This document shows positions 10,457 through 22,800 of a DNA stretch of 64,000 bases, piece by piece. This DNA is from Himantopus leucocephalus (Eukaryota > Chordata > Aves > Charadriiformes > Recurvirostridae), in NCBI GenBank assembly GCA_003993805.1, contig RSEF01000021.1:2801065-2865064 (forward strand). The letters run 5' to 3'. Below the pieces are notes generated by a model. It saw only the letters and a program-made list of their open reading frames with translations, ran no database searches and was not told the DNA's origin. Made by a program: the position numbers and the translations under genes. Position 1 is the first letter of the stretch. Each line of letters opens with the position of its first letter.

Positions 10457-13364
10457 CTAGCTAGCAAAGGTCTTTCCCACATCTTCTTTCCCTTTGTATT
10501 TCCTCTTGCCATGTGTGAAGGGTATATATCTGTACTTTATCATGTGCTGTAAAGACAAAAGATCAATTTTTGAGGCAAGAAACTTACATAGTATTTACAA
10601 AAATCTTTGGTAATACACATTGTAAATTACAAAGCCCTCTAGCAAGACAGTTCTTCAGTATTGTACAGGTAATGAAACAGCTAGTTGTGCACCAGTATTG
10701 ATCATAAGATTGGGTACGTGCCCAATCCTATAAATCTCAAATTTGGGTATATCAAGCAATTTATACAGTACAGTGATGATTACTGATCAGGGGATCACAG
10801 GAAACTGGAGAGCACACAGAGCTATTAATTCTTGACAACCCTGTAATCTTTAATTTACAACTTTGAATAACAGTACCTATCCAAAATTCTGAATGTCTGG
10901 GAAAAAAAAATTGTTTCTCTTTTTAAAATGCCAACAAACCGTAAGTAATTTGTTAAAAATGGTCTAAATGACTTGCCTATGTTCTTCTTCCCCTTCTCTC
11001 CGTCTACATTCCTGCACCAACTTGTCAGAACTTCCCTTTTCAGCCAGAGATCCTACAAGACCTCTGCCTTAAAAATAGCCAGTTAACTGAAGAAAGGAAG
11101 TGGATGAGCAATTATAAGACTCATCCTGCATAAAAACCAGATACTGAATTCTAAGATCGAAACATTTTGAAAGCAAGCATAAAATTTTGTAGTGTAGTGT
11201 AGCGTATGAAGACTTCTTGTGCCAAGTAGTTTTGTTTCCCATTGTCAATATTTGCTCAAAGTTGCATATGTGAACACTTGAACTAACCTTCAAGTGTTAG
11301 TTGCTCAAGTTCCTCTAATACAACACATTTAATACCTCTCAAGTGCTCAACTGGATGGACAGTTTGGAACAACACTGTAAATTCTGACATCACAAGTGCT
11401 ACTATCTACCCTTGGCAAGTTACCTTGATTTGCCTCTTCATAGTGATACAAAATAGCATAATGAAGTACATCACAAGGATTGGCCAAAAAACAGGAACGT
11501 TGAAAGCCTCGAAGAATGTACATGCCATAGCAACCAGGATTCCTTTAGTGGCAGAGTGCCTTAAAAATAATATTAACAATTAATCCTTCAACCCCAGCTA
11601 CCACTAATTTGATGCAGATATTTATATTTTTCAAAAACAGCATGGGCAGACAGATCCACTCACCAGAATTTAAACTCTGGGAGCCTTCTAATGAAAGGCC
11701 GAAATTCTTCATTTTGCCTTGTAGGTAAGGAAGNAAAAAAAAAAAAAAAAAAAACCACAACTCCCCGCACACTAATTTTCCACACTATTCAGACTCCAGG
11801 TGTTTTTTTACTTTTTATCTTAAAAGACAACAACAAACCTTCACGGTTACACATAGGTTCCAGTTACAGTGGCTGTTTTTAATGTAACTTTGATTCCCCA
11901 AAAGAAAACTAATATAATATGGAATATGTTCAAGTCCAGAAAAAAAAAAAAATAATGTATAGTTACTCCCAATGTCAAGCTGTATAGATTTTTTGCAAGT
12001 CTAAAAATACAATGTCATGCTAAAATTGCACAGTTTTACACTACTGTATCAGAAAAAAAGAGCTGGATGTTTGACTAAGTTCAAAATTATCGCAAAATGA
12101 ACTATTCATCATACCTGAATCTTCCATTAAAGAGGGGTCTACCTTTGGCGATAAGAAAGCTATGAAGAGATTTAGATGGTAGATTCCCAAGGCATATGTC
12201 ACAATGTACCAACCCTGAAGCAGGGAGGGAAAAAGAGTCAAGATTAAAGTCTTCCTGAAAACCATTTTCAGATACTGATTTTTCAACAAGACTAAACAAC
12301 CTGGTTTTTTGCTTCCTTGAGAAGTGCTTTTCTACATCCTCTATATCCTCACATAAGCACGAGAAGTTTTTAAAAAATATTAAAAACTCTCACTATACAA
12401 AAATAAGCATTCTGAGTCTATGAAAAGATGAAATCACCTTTATGAATCTAATTCTTATGTACTGAAAGATGACATAAGTAACAGTTTCCACTTAAAGCTA
12501 CTTAAGTACTGACTGACTGCAATACACAAGACAAAATTAAATCTATTAGCCTTTTTAAGTATGTTTTCTGAGGTATAAAAAAAGTGGTATCTAAAACTAT
12601 TTTAGCAGTAAATCCAGTCTTCTTACCTGCAGTAAATAAACTCTAATCATGTAGATAAAACTCAGACCCAAAGTTACAATCCATCGCACTGCAGTATATG
12701 GAGTAGATTTGTCTAACCAGGATTGGTAGATCTAGGAGTAAACAAAGCGTACACTGTAAAATACATGATGCACAATGAATACCATTTATTACAGGGCAGT
12801 ATTAGAAATAGTAAGCGTTTGTGAAGAGTACTTTGGGAAGAAGAGTAACATTAAACATTTGTATTCTTTATTACAAATAAACGTTATTACACAAGCATAC
12901 TTACAAGCATTTGAAAAGTTCTACATTTTTACAAAGGCAAAAGAAAAAATCCTAATGCTTGGGGCATCATAAAGCAATTTAAGTTTTCAATATTTTATGC
13001 AAGTTTACTTTCCTTAAGATAAATCTGACATGAAATCTGAAGTCCCTCCTCTTTTTTGACAATAAAAACATGTATTTTCACTGTGCGATGCCACATATAC
13101 ACACATTAAATATTCCGTTAAGCTATGTATTATAATATTTGTTATCTATTTTTAAAAGACTTCAAAAGAAATCTTTTGTATAGATTTTAGTATTTCAACA
13201 ACTTATCCAAAAAATAATGAGTTTAAGAAGCTGCATTGAGACCTGCTTCTAATGGAGTCAGAAAAACCCTACAGAAAACCAACCTGTCCAAGTCTTGAGA
13301 AAAATCTATAGACCACAGAAGGCTTCCCATGCACAGACTCACCAATACTGTCCCCTTCTGACAT
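10457..13364 (-). CDS. RER1: RER1, ER retention/retrieval receptor of the early Golgi
   Basis: RER1 is a four-pass membrane protein of the cis-Golgi. It recognises transmembrane segments of escaped ER proteins and unassembled subunits and returns them to the ER in COPI vesicles. Coding exons on the minus strand are 13364-13284, 12731-12627, 12214-12115, 11734-11664, 11559-11424 and 10546-10457. The product reads almost as in human: MSEGDSIGESVHGKPSVVYR at the start, YQSWLDKSTPYTAVRW, GWYIVTYALGIYHLNLF, FIRRLPEFKFW, FFEAFNVPVFWPILVMYF, HMIKYRYIPFTHGK, and ending KEDVGKTFAS. The readable exons total 582 nt against 591 for a 196-residue protein. The missing 9 nt fall at the N at 11734. The first exon is untranslated; exon 2 begins at 13369, five bases before the ATG. 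It appears fully functional. Confidence 0.96.
11734..11756. other. Single N plus long A-run replacing a splice acceptor and 9 coding bases of RER1
   Basis: On the minus strand, RER1 coding exon 4 (the fifth exon counting the untranslated one) should begin AG| and then about nine bases encoding the Asp-Glu-Gly-Pro region. The sequence instead shows a homopolymer of about 20 T, one N, then CTTCCTTACCT in frame. No AG precedes the exon. The flanking exon ends with one base of a split codon (GATTCAG|GTATGA), so the required insertion is 2+3+3+1 bases, matching the 9-nt deficit exactly. This is best read as an assembly collapse at a homopolymer, not a mutation. Confidence 0.8.
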
Positions 13365-13369
13365 GGTTG

Positions 13370-15949
13370 CTGTGGAAACAAAACGTGATACACAGGTAAC
13401 ATTCAAAACAAAAATCTAAGCTCAGTGAAGCTTTACAGCACATTATCTGAACCAGCATTTCCATATGACACATTTTCGGATTGCCCTGTTTGAAACATAT
13501 TATTTTCAATGAAATATTCTTAAAGAGAGGACATTTATTCCAAAAGAAATTAATTTCCAAAAGAAATTGTGAAGAAAGCAAAGAACAGGGTATTTTACAA
13601 AGGCAAGACAAGATCCAATCCATTTTAGGGAGTGGAAAAAAAACCTCCATACAAAACCACAGGGATGAGCCTTGTTAGACATCTTCACCTTGATAAGGCA
13701 GGAGCCGAGTTACAATATCTAAGCATTGAGACCTGAACTGCAGCACCACCCTCCTGTCACCTCAGTTTCTAAAGGCAAAGAGCAAAACCAAAATAAATAT
13801 ATTTTTAAAAGCTCCTTAGGATTTTTAAATACTGAGTAACTGGATAGTGAAGAAGTTTAAGTTCAGGATTCTGTACACAAGTGGTTACAGACAAAAACTC
13901 TACCATAAGTCCCTAAACCAAAACACTGCCCACTGCTAGAAACATTCAATGAGTTTATCTGTCTCTTGAATGCGAAGAGCTTAGCAGTCACAGGAAAGCT
14001 TTATGTGTGAGCAAAATTCTACAGTAGAGGGGCCAGGATTCTGAACTCAGGTAAAAAAAATAACCAAGGGAATTATTTTGTAGTATGTGCTTCTGCTACC
14101 AATTTAAGATCTTTATTTTTCTTTTCAGTTAAGCTCAACTAAGTTTTACAGTTCACTTCAAGACATAAAACAAACAAAACAGATTCTAAACAGAAACATT
14201 TTTGCCACATCACCAAAAGCAATCCCTGACATTACTTCCTGGAGTCCTCATCTGTGGGTGGGACTACACAACTCTGGGATAGTGGGAGTACTTTCAGCCC
14301 TACACTAATATCTCAAGAGCTTCAGATGATAATAAAGATATATGAAACATTACTAAATCAGAAAACTATAAATTATCTTAGATGCTGCAATACAGTGACT
14401 GCTACCAAAAACAATTTGAGACCAAGTACAATCTGGGGAGGCACAGAACGTTAAAGTTGTGTATTTTTTTCTGTAAATATCTGAAAACTAAATCCTATGG
14501 AATAATTAGAAAGTAGAAAAAAGGAGCCCTGTTCCACTTCAACAGATAAGGGGATTCATTATGAGGCTTCAGGAGCTTCAGTCCACTTTAATTCAAGCTA
14601 TAGCTAAGCAGAAAAAAAAAATCAAATAGAAACTCATACAATATAGATACGAACTTTTTCATACAGGCAAAAGGAAGTAATTATTATTCTCCCCATTCAC
14701 TGCACTGCAGAAGGAAGAAGTTACTCAGCATTATTAGCTGAGCATAATTTTGTGCTCTATTTTGTTTTTTTTTTTTAAGATGTCCTGAAGTATAAAACCA
14801 TAACAAAAAGATATTCAACCTATTGATCAGATAGGAATTCTCTAAAGATTACGAACATAAAAACCTCTCATTTTCTCAAAACTAATTTTACAGATACATC
14901 CATAGCAAACGTGGGCTATAAGTAGACCCAACATTACAATCTTGTAAATGTTAACCTATGCGGATCCAGTGAAGAATCACGTATGTAAGACTACTGATGG
15001 CTTTATGATGGAGTAGGCATTTTGCTTGCATAAAAAATAACACTATATGTGATTATGTATGACAGTTCTTCCATAGCAGACCAAGAAATACAACCAAATA
15101 ACACTGCCTGTTTTACTGAAAAGAAAGCTCTCACTGGCTTAGTTTAAGTAGCATAGACTGAAGTATATCACGTGACATAGTTTAGAATTTAAGTTAATAC
15201 TACCACATGAAAAAAATTATATAAAGAACATCTATAATTAGACTGTTATCAAGAAAAGCAATCATTGGCATTGCTTTGAAGGTAGTTTACAGTTAAGAAC
15301 ACAAGTCAAATCTCATTGATTTAAGGGGATAATTAAATCTAACAGTAGCAATCCCTTTTTCATAATGTAATGTAACCCTTTACTGTTCAGCATGAGTTAT
15401 GATAACCCTTCAGCCATTTCACTAAAGCCAAGAATCAGAAAGATATACAAAGAGTAATATAACAACTGAATATTTTGCTACTATCAGAATACAGACTGCT
15501 ACTAAAAACCATAATAAAACATTTTTCTCTGCTGAAAAATACCAAGCAGACAAATGCACGACCTTCAACAATTATGCCTTTTACCACTAACATCATTACA
15601 AATACCACTGCATCACTGAGTTCTTAAAAACAGGGCCTGAGGCAGTAAAGACGTTTAACTTACGCCTCATATCATTACGTACAGAGAAGTACCAAATTTT
15701 CAGAAAACTCTGATTGTGACAAAGATTATTCTTAAATTTAAAATAGAAATGAAGCACGTAATTAGCAAAAACACCCTACTGCTCATACAAGTTTCCTTAT
15801 CTCATATAGGAAACGTCTTTGAAGAGCCACACACTGAAGTGATTTATCAACAAGAGGGTGAGTGGACAACCACAGGAAAATAACCCGTTGTTTGGGCAAA
15901 CTATTTGTTTTTTTTTATCCTAGGAAAGGCACAGTTTGATTTTATGCAG
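13370..15949 (-). other. RER1 intron 1, no gene seen
   Basis: This 2.6-kb AT-rich intron separates the start-codon exon from the untranslated first exon in the CpG island. I see no repeat family or coding exon in it. Confidence 0.6.
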
Positions 15950-16830
15950 TCCAACCGCACCCTGGCCTGTCAGAAGCTCCGGGCTGCCTCAGCTGCAGCA
16001 GCTGCCCGGCACCTGCGGGCACCCCGAGGGGGGGACTACAGCGGTGCACCACTCTGGGGACACTCAGAGCGCAGACAGGCTGCCGCTGCCCGGGCAGAGC
16101 GGCCCCGAGCGGGGCTCGCTGAGGTGAGGAGGGCCCGGGAAGAGCTCTAGGACAGACAGCGCCTTAGCGAGAGGCAACGCGAGCCCTCCGGCAGGCCCCA
16201 GCAGCGGCCCCGGCAGCCGGGCGGCCCGCCGGAGCGCCTAGGCCGCGGGCGCGGCAGCGGTGGCCGAGGCCGCAGCAGCTCCCGGAGGGGCCCCTCCCGC
16301 CCGGGGACTGTCACCGCCTCCGCCCGCCAGCCCAGAGGCGAAAGCTCCCGCCCCGGCCTCCCTCGGCCCCGGCCAGGCCGCTGCCGCCGCCGCGGGGCTC
16401 CAGCTACTCACAGACGCCCAAGCCGGGTTCTTCCTTCCGTTCCCCCTCCCCCCCACTTCCACAAAACCGAATATGGCGTCACTGGCGGGGAGAAATCCAC
16501 TTCCGCTTCCGGGGTCCCGCCATTTTCCCTTCCCGCCCCCGGCTGTGGTGACAGGCCTCCCCCGGGGCGGGCCAGTGGCTGCCACCGCCTCAGCCCAGCC
16601 CCGCGCCTGTGGGGCGAGGACGGCTCTCCTGCCGCCGCCGGGCCCGGCCTCTCGTGAGGGCGAAGCTCCGGCGTTTGGGCGGATGTAAATACCGCCGCTT
16701 TCCCTCGGACGGACCTGCTGTGTTTCCTGTGGTGGCGTTCCCGCTGCGCGCAGGGGCAGCGCGGTCCCTCACGCTTCGGCTTCGGGCGGTCTCTGCGTAC
16801 TCTGTAACGCTTATAGTGACCTTTAGATAT
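15950..16830. promoter_or_regulatory. CpG island between RER1 and MORN1
   Basis: GC-rich, CpG-dense DNA with sharp borders, placed where the divergent RER1 and MORN1 promoters lie in other vertebrates. Its long open frames in several phases, all Ala/Pro/Arg/Gly rich, are by-products of base composition. Confidence 0.75.
16412..16530 (-). promoter_or_regulatory. RER1 untranslated exon 1 and core promoter
   Basis: On the minus strand a strong donor (CGTCT|GTGAGTAG) ends at 16412, so a non-coding first exon probably covers 16412 to about 16500. Upstream lie two adjacent ETS/GABP-type sites (GGAAGCGGAAGT, plus-strand 16499-16512) and YY1-type ATGGCGG/GCCAT elements near 16473 and 16519. There is no TATA box. 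The arrangement is typical of ubiquitously expressed genes. Confidence 0.55.
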
Positions 16831-17619
16831 TCAAGAGCCCGGGTCCCCGTTACGACGTAAAGTAAATATAAATAGTAAGCGAAGTAATCTGTTTATCCTC
16901 ACGTAATTGCGTGTACTGAAATTTTAAAATAGGTATCCCTGAGTAAAATTAGCACTCTTACTTTTGTATTACTAGTTATTCAGTGTTCAGTTCAGTCTTT
17001 CTGTATTGTTCAAATAATTTCAGTTGTTGCTTGGTGCCCTGGGCAGGGGCGTGTATAGGGGCCTCAGGTGGGTCTTGTGGAGGAATTGGGGCCTGAGGAG
17101 CAGGAATGAATTGAGCTTGCAACAGTCCTCTTGGTTTCCTCTTTTTTTCTCAAATAGTGTCATTTGTAGCCCTTAAACCTTTTATGTGGTATAAGACAGA
17201 GCAAGAAGGCAAACAGATCCCTCCTTTTTACAGTATACCTGTGTGTGGTCATTACCTGTAAAACTGGCATAGCTGTAGAGCTTACAGACTCTGCTGTGAA
17301 AGTCATGTCCTCCACTTCTGAGAATTTTAATAGTTATTATTCCATTCTATTCCATTAGAGCCAATAGAGAAAAATTTGATTTAATGGTTTTAGGATTTCT
17401 GTGTTGTATATGCTTTGTAAATCTCCTCAGCTGGGGTCAGTGTTGAGATGATAAGATAGTAAGTCTTAAGAAAAGTCAAAATGTGAAGGTGCTAATGATA
17501 CATAGATATAAATTTAATCATATAAAGGAGAAAAAGATGAGAAAGTTTCAACTTGACTTGAAAATGGAGGCGCGCATTTGTTTGTTAAAAGGGCTTGGAA
17601 GTATTGTTTTATTTTCCAG
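16830..17619 (+). other. Expected MORN1 5' exons not found here
   Basis: In mammals the N-terminal MORN1 exons encode a NGYGVYVYPN- and YEGEW-type repeat. I searched this interval and the CpG island by eye in all plus frames and saw no such exon. There are no Ns here, so an ordinary assembly gap does not explain the absence. Confidence 0.45.
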
Positions 17620-17718
17620 GTCAGGACAAGCAGTTCTTTAAAGGTGGAAGTTACTATGAGGGCAAGTTTGTCAGTGGAGAAACTATGGGGAATGGATTTC
17701 AATACTGGGCATTGACAG
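17620..17718 (+). CDS. MORN1: MORN1 exon (MORN repeat, best preserved)
   Basis: Acceptor TTTTATTTTCCAG and donor GTGAGT flank a 99-nt exon with phase-1 introns on both sides. The peptide contains FFKGGSYYEGKFVSGETMGN and ends QYWALTG, matching human [20 protein letters not shown] and HWAWSG. The Gly and Tyr-Glu-Gly positions of the MORN consensus are kept. Confidence 0.85.
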
Positions 17719-18872
17719 GTGAGTTTTTAACTATTACATACCCTTTAAAAAAAAAATCCCAATCTCATTAAATTCTGCCATATAAATACACGTCATAAGC
17801 AGCCAAACTGAATTAGTCCAAGTTGTCAGTCTCTCATGGTGTTTATTGAAGAGATGTGGTTTTCAGGTTTTCTTGTTAACCTCTCAATTTAGGCTGGGTT
17901 AACTTTCAGTCACCTCGGAAAGTTAATTGAATGTGTTAATGGTAGAAACCAGAACCATGTATCATCAATTTTTGGTAACAGTCTCGGTCCTTCAAAGATG
18001 CACACATATGCAGACTTGTGCTCATATGAAGTGCTCCACAAGATCAGGCCAAACATGTTAAAGGATTTAAAGAACTTGAGTAAGCTATCCGTTATAGAGG
18101 GACATCTCATGCATAATTTACCAAGGGAACATTTAAATGAATCCATCTCTCTCCTAGCATCCTGAGCAGAAGGAAGTTTGTTGACTGAAGATCTGTCCCA
18201 GTAAATTGCTCCAGAAAAGAATTTCTCCTGTTTCTGTTTGCTCCTGTACAGGTAAATCAGTGACTTCTCCACCTGCCTAACCCCTTTAGTCAATAATCTG
18301 TAAGGCTGACAGAAAATAAATTGTGACCACGTGGCGTACAGTGTATTAAGTAAGTAAATTGGGTAAATACTTGACAGAAAAACAGTTATCTGTCATTCTA
18401 AGATCACACATACATCAGGAAATTCACAATACAGTACTTCTAGTGCTAAGCAGCTGATTTGTCAGACTTTGACACAGAATAGTTGAATGAGTATGTGCCA
18501 TCAAACAGCTGTTAAGGTGACTGTGAAATTCGAGTACCACTTTTATACATTCCTTACCCATAAAAGAACATACTGTGAGTCTTTTCTTGTTAACACATCA
18601 CTGTCAGTTTTAAAGACCAGAAGGATTATGATTCATTAGTTTTAAATAAAGACTGAATGAGCACATTTGTGGTCTTCATTAGACGGCATTAATAGAGAAA
18701 AAAAGTAGTTGTTAATTATAAACTTCTAGACTTTTAGAATGTATTCTATTTGTGCTCTGTAAGTAAAATATCACTTATTGGTGAACCCTAAGTATATTAT
18801 AAAAATGAAACTGTGTTTGACAGATTTGTTATTTCTTCCTATTTTTAACTTTCTCATATATTTGGTTCAAAG

Positions 18873-18982
18873 GAACACTTATTCCAGTCAGTTTGTGTTT
18901 GGAAAGCTCCATGGACAGAAAGTACTGCAATGTAAAGATGGTGGGAAATATGAAGGAGGGCTCTTCTGTGGAATGAGAGAAG
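18873..18982 (+). CDS. MORN1: MORN1 exon with an out-of-phase acceptor
   Basis: The frame reads NTYSSQFVFGKLHGQKVLQC and then KDGGKYEGGLFCGMREG, matching human [20 protein letters not shown] and GGCYEGEVSHGMREG. The donor is GTAAGT. The only usable acceptor (TTCAAAG|GAAC) leaves one base before the first full codon, whereas the previous exon needs two. Splicing as written gives a frameshift with a stop within the exon. MORN glycines are replaced (SGQ to SSQ, GYG to GQK). Confidence 0.75.
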
Positions 18983-19086
18983 GTAAGTTAGACTCTTTGA
19001 GTAAGCTTTGTTTAAAGTTTACTCTGTCAAGACTGAACTGTTTATGCTGCATAAATACAATTATTTAATGATTTCATTTTTGAAAG

Positions 19087-19200
19087 ATGGCTTTGGTCTA
19101 CCGAAAGCCAGGAAACTAAGCTCTTGTTCTTGCTTTATGTTGACTAAATCTGTGAGAATTATTTTTTGTTTCAAAAACAAGAGCTATAAAATGCTGAGTA
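19087..19200 (+). pseudogene. MORN1: Possible eroded MORN1 exon
   Basis: After GAAAG, a phase-1-compatible start reads D-GFGLPKARKLSSCSCFM, then LTKSVRIIFCFKNKSYK. This has the same length from GMRE to the next Phe as the human exon (GFLVDRDGQVYQGSF, then HDNK). Lys and Phe positions agree, but the Tyr-x-Gly core of the MORN repeat is gone and I see no good donor. It sits where that exon is expected. The similarity is weak and could be chance. Confidence 0.3.
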
Positions 19201-19782
19201 ATGTTTGAGTAAATATTTAGGAATAGTAGCAGTTAGTAAAATTTAGACATGGAAAAAAGCTATTACTGGCTGTAATCTACAAGGGAAAAGGCCATACTGG
19301 TAAGATGTTAAGATTCAGAAAACAACTGGCACTGTCACAATTATACAAATGGTTTAGTAATATACCATGGGAAGTGGAACTGTTGCGTTAAATGCACTGC
19401 CTCCGTACAATTGATTAGTTTTCAAACATAATGAATTGTTAATCAGGAAAAGTTTTATGTCCAGCTCTCTTACTTCTAGGGACATTTTCATATGTAGGAA
19501 TTAAATACATATTAAAATAAGCTTCAATGAAACAGGTTGCAGGTGACCAAATTCATACTGTGGCCAAATTCAGAGATGGTACAGCTTGGTTGGCTGAATT
19601 TCACTGTGCCGTTTCGCTGGTCACATGAAGTTCAGGGAAAGGACTGTAAGAGTGTGGACTAGATTTGACTGCCACTGCTCATTGTTGTTGGCTCACTTCC
19701 TCTGATAGTCTGGTGTATCAGGTCACCAAATCTGTTTTCCTTTAAGAATTTCCTATTTGTTTTTCACTGTTTTAGTAATAAG

Positions 19783-19863
19783 GATAATTTTGAAAGAGCC
19801 TGGATTCTAGACAAGTGCCAAGGTCATGGAATATTGCCTTGTGCTGTTGGAAGAGTATATGAG
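19783..19863 (+). CDS. MORN1: MORN1 exon (degenerate MORN repeat)
   Basis: Twenty-seven codons read DNFERAWILDKCQGHGILPC and AVGRVYE, the same length as human [20 protein letters not shown] plus ADGSTYK. The donor is GTATAT. The acceptor could be TTTTAG (19775) or AATAAG (19782). The MORN core YDGDW has become FERAW, losing the Gly. The last codon joins in phase 0 to the exon at 27132. Confidence 0.75.
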
Positions 19864-22800
19864 GTATATAAATAAGACTTATGAGAAACAGTACTGATTT
19901 GTTTGGAAAAGCACAACCAAAATTTTATTGAATACTGTTAATGTAGTTAAAATAGAGCATAAAGCACTTGGATACCTTGCAGTTTGGTCTGCTATTGGTA
20001 TATACATAAGCAGGTATCCTGGCTTTTCCGTTAAGGGTTTGGTTTTTTGTTTGGTTCCTTTTTTGCACCTGTCAACATCCCCAGATTTTTTTTAAATATA
20101 TATTAAAGGTTTGTGGTGAAATCTGTTAATTTAAACTTAATTATGGAATACAGTTTAAAAATCTGTATGTATTATGACAAAAACGTTCCGTGAAAGGAAT
20201 TAAAATCAGTAGGATGTGATAATAAATACTTGTTAGATAAAGAAACAGATGACATAAAAATATGTACAAGTACTGTTGTGCACTTGTTTCATTATAACAA
20301 AAACACTGTTAAAAATGATTTTATCATAGCTTCTCACTTCTTGAGACATTGAAGACAGGACATTTTATGTGTATATATTTCCGTGCATGTCTGCACACAG
20401 AGTTTTGTACCACTGGGTGTCTCTCTAGCATCTGTTTTGAGACTGAATTAGTAAATTCTTCAGGCTTACACTTGTTCAGTAATTGGTCTGTCTCTAGGGT
20501 TGTAAGTATTTAGTACTATATTTAAGTTTGAAAGTGACAAGATACTTTGGCAAAAAAAAAAAAATCCTGACAGTACTGACAACAGTATCTTGTTGTTTTC
20601 TGCATAATATAAATACTAAATCAACCAAACTTAAAAGACAAGCACTTAATCAAGTGTTCACTCAGCATATACTGCTTTCAAATTATATAACTTAACATAA
20701 AGTATTTATATGCTTTTATTTTTTTTTTTCCCGGGCAAAATGATAGGTTAAATTTCTTTTTTAACCTGTTACCACAGAATTATGAAAGAGCTAACCAGCT
20801 TTCTGGAAAGGGTCTAAGACATACCTGTGACCTACACCTTACGGGTAAATGATTTAGCCATGTGTTTCTGCAATTTTAACTTCTTTCAGCATGCTGTTTG
20901 TAAAGCCATTCCCCCGAGTGCTGGTAGTATAATTCCCATTTCTGTCTTTCTGCCCCAAACAGTCTCGGATCTTAAGTCTTCTATGGCTCTGTCATTCTCT
21001 GACAAAATTTATAGTTTGCCTGGTCACTTCTTTCATTTCAGGTTAGAAAGCTGACAATAATGTACTTTGAGAATAATAATCACAAACTTAATGGATATAA
21101 AATTTTCGATACTGCTTGTTTTTCCAGCAGCCGGTTTTGACATGGTACAAGTAGCTAGCAGAATCTACCACCTCCTTTAATGATCTGCTGTTGTCAATGA
21201 AAAATTGACAAAAACTATGATCAGTAAGCCATTGGGTTTGTGTGCACAGTATTTATTAAGTTTATACCAGTACATTCCTGACAGATATGGTAATAGATCA
21301 GTATACACTGAAGTCCAACAAAAATCAAGGCACGGTTCCAGCAAAACATGAGCCTACGTAATATGGAAGTAAACAGGAAATATATGAAAACTAATTAGAG
21401 GAATTATGCATGGACAGCACAGGGGATGCAAACCCAGTCATAACACAAATGGTAATACTTGGGTCTGTGCCCAAAAAAGGGCAAGTTACTATGAAACTCA
21501 ATTTAAGGATCTGGAAATTCTGACTGCTTTGTCCACATATTGTTTTGTACGGTCAGATATCTCGGTGAATATCAAACTTCATTGCTAATCAGTAGTGTAC
21601 CCATACTTTGTACAAATAGTTCTGTGCTTGTACAGTGTGTGTGACTGTAGAGATTTGGGAAAAATCTGATATTTTTTTGAATTTATTTTTCCTTTACTGA
21701 AATAGTACCTTGGACATACTGAAGTAATCTGCTAGAACAAGAACATGGGCAAATATTTCAAGCTCTAGGGTATTGTTCTAGCATTACTTCTGTGTCGTAT
21801 AGAATAGGTTGAATAATGGCATGAATGTTGAATTTGTCCATTTTTCATCTTCAGTTTTAACTGTAGGCTAGATTTTTTAGATCAGGCTTTTGCAAGTGAT
21901 AAATTTATAGTAAGTGGATGCTGCCAGTTAATAGCATATTGTAATCTGTGAACCTTCAGAGATTCAGGTCGATTAAATGTCCAGTAAACAAGCAATACTT
22001 ACAACTACGTCAACAGAGGAGTCCAATAATAACAAATAACTGATTTATCTACTGCTTAACCATAAAACTGTTTTTACATTAGGTAAAAATGTTACCAAGA
22101 GGTTCAAGATAGAAACTATAACTGAACACTAGGGAACATATGACAAAACAAAGCCCCTGAAAGCTGCTGATTTAAATAATTAAATAAACCCCCAGTGACC
22201 TGTGGTGGCCTGTCTGGTTTTAGTGCATTTGTATGTGCACACATTTGAGAGTGAAAGGAAACAATGACATACAAATGAAGTTTGCAGAGGTTAATGAAGT
22301 AAAACACTCATTTTCTTCATAGAAGTGTTTCCTTTCTGTGATTTCTCATTTCTGGCTGCTGCGTAAGTCCCAGTAAGCAGATGCTGTGTTCCATTCTGTC
22401 CCTGTTGCTACTTCTTTGTGTGTTTTGGCTGTGTTTAGTTTGTCTTCTTTCCCAGAGGAAGGCCTGCTGTTTGATACACCTGTTAACCACACTAAACAGG
22501 TGGCAAGCCTTATGGGTCTTTTCACCTGCAGGCTTTGTTCTCCTGGCCCCCAACCCCCCAGTCCATTTGAGTTACCTGTTTGAAAGAGTCATAGTGTCAG
22601 TTCTGATGCAAATTATTTAAATTATTGGAATTTCAATTGCTCAGAATTATACTGCGTACTAGGGGATAATATGAAATTTGAAGATACAGTAAATCTTCCC
22701 AAATTTTGATTATGATTAGAATTACAATATAATGATATATATGATATAAAAATACAAATAAAGTTATTGCTGATATAAAGACCACGAATGAGTCTCCCCA

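Noticed and set aside
13339..13650. Minus-strand ORF of 103 codons overlapping RER1 exon 2
   Set aside because: It is in a different frame from MSEGDS... and runs through an intron; a shadow frame.
15905..16860. ORFs of 60-142 codons in the RER1 CpG island, including one starting near 16260
   Set aside because: Ala/Pro/Gly/Arg-rich composition artefacts in multiple frames. None resembles the N-terminus of MORN1 or RER1.
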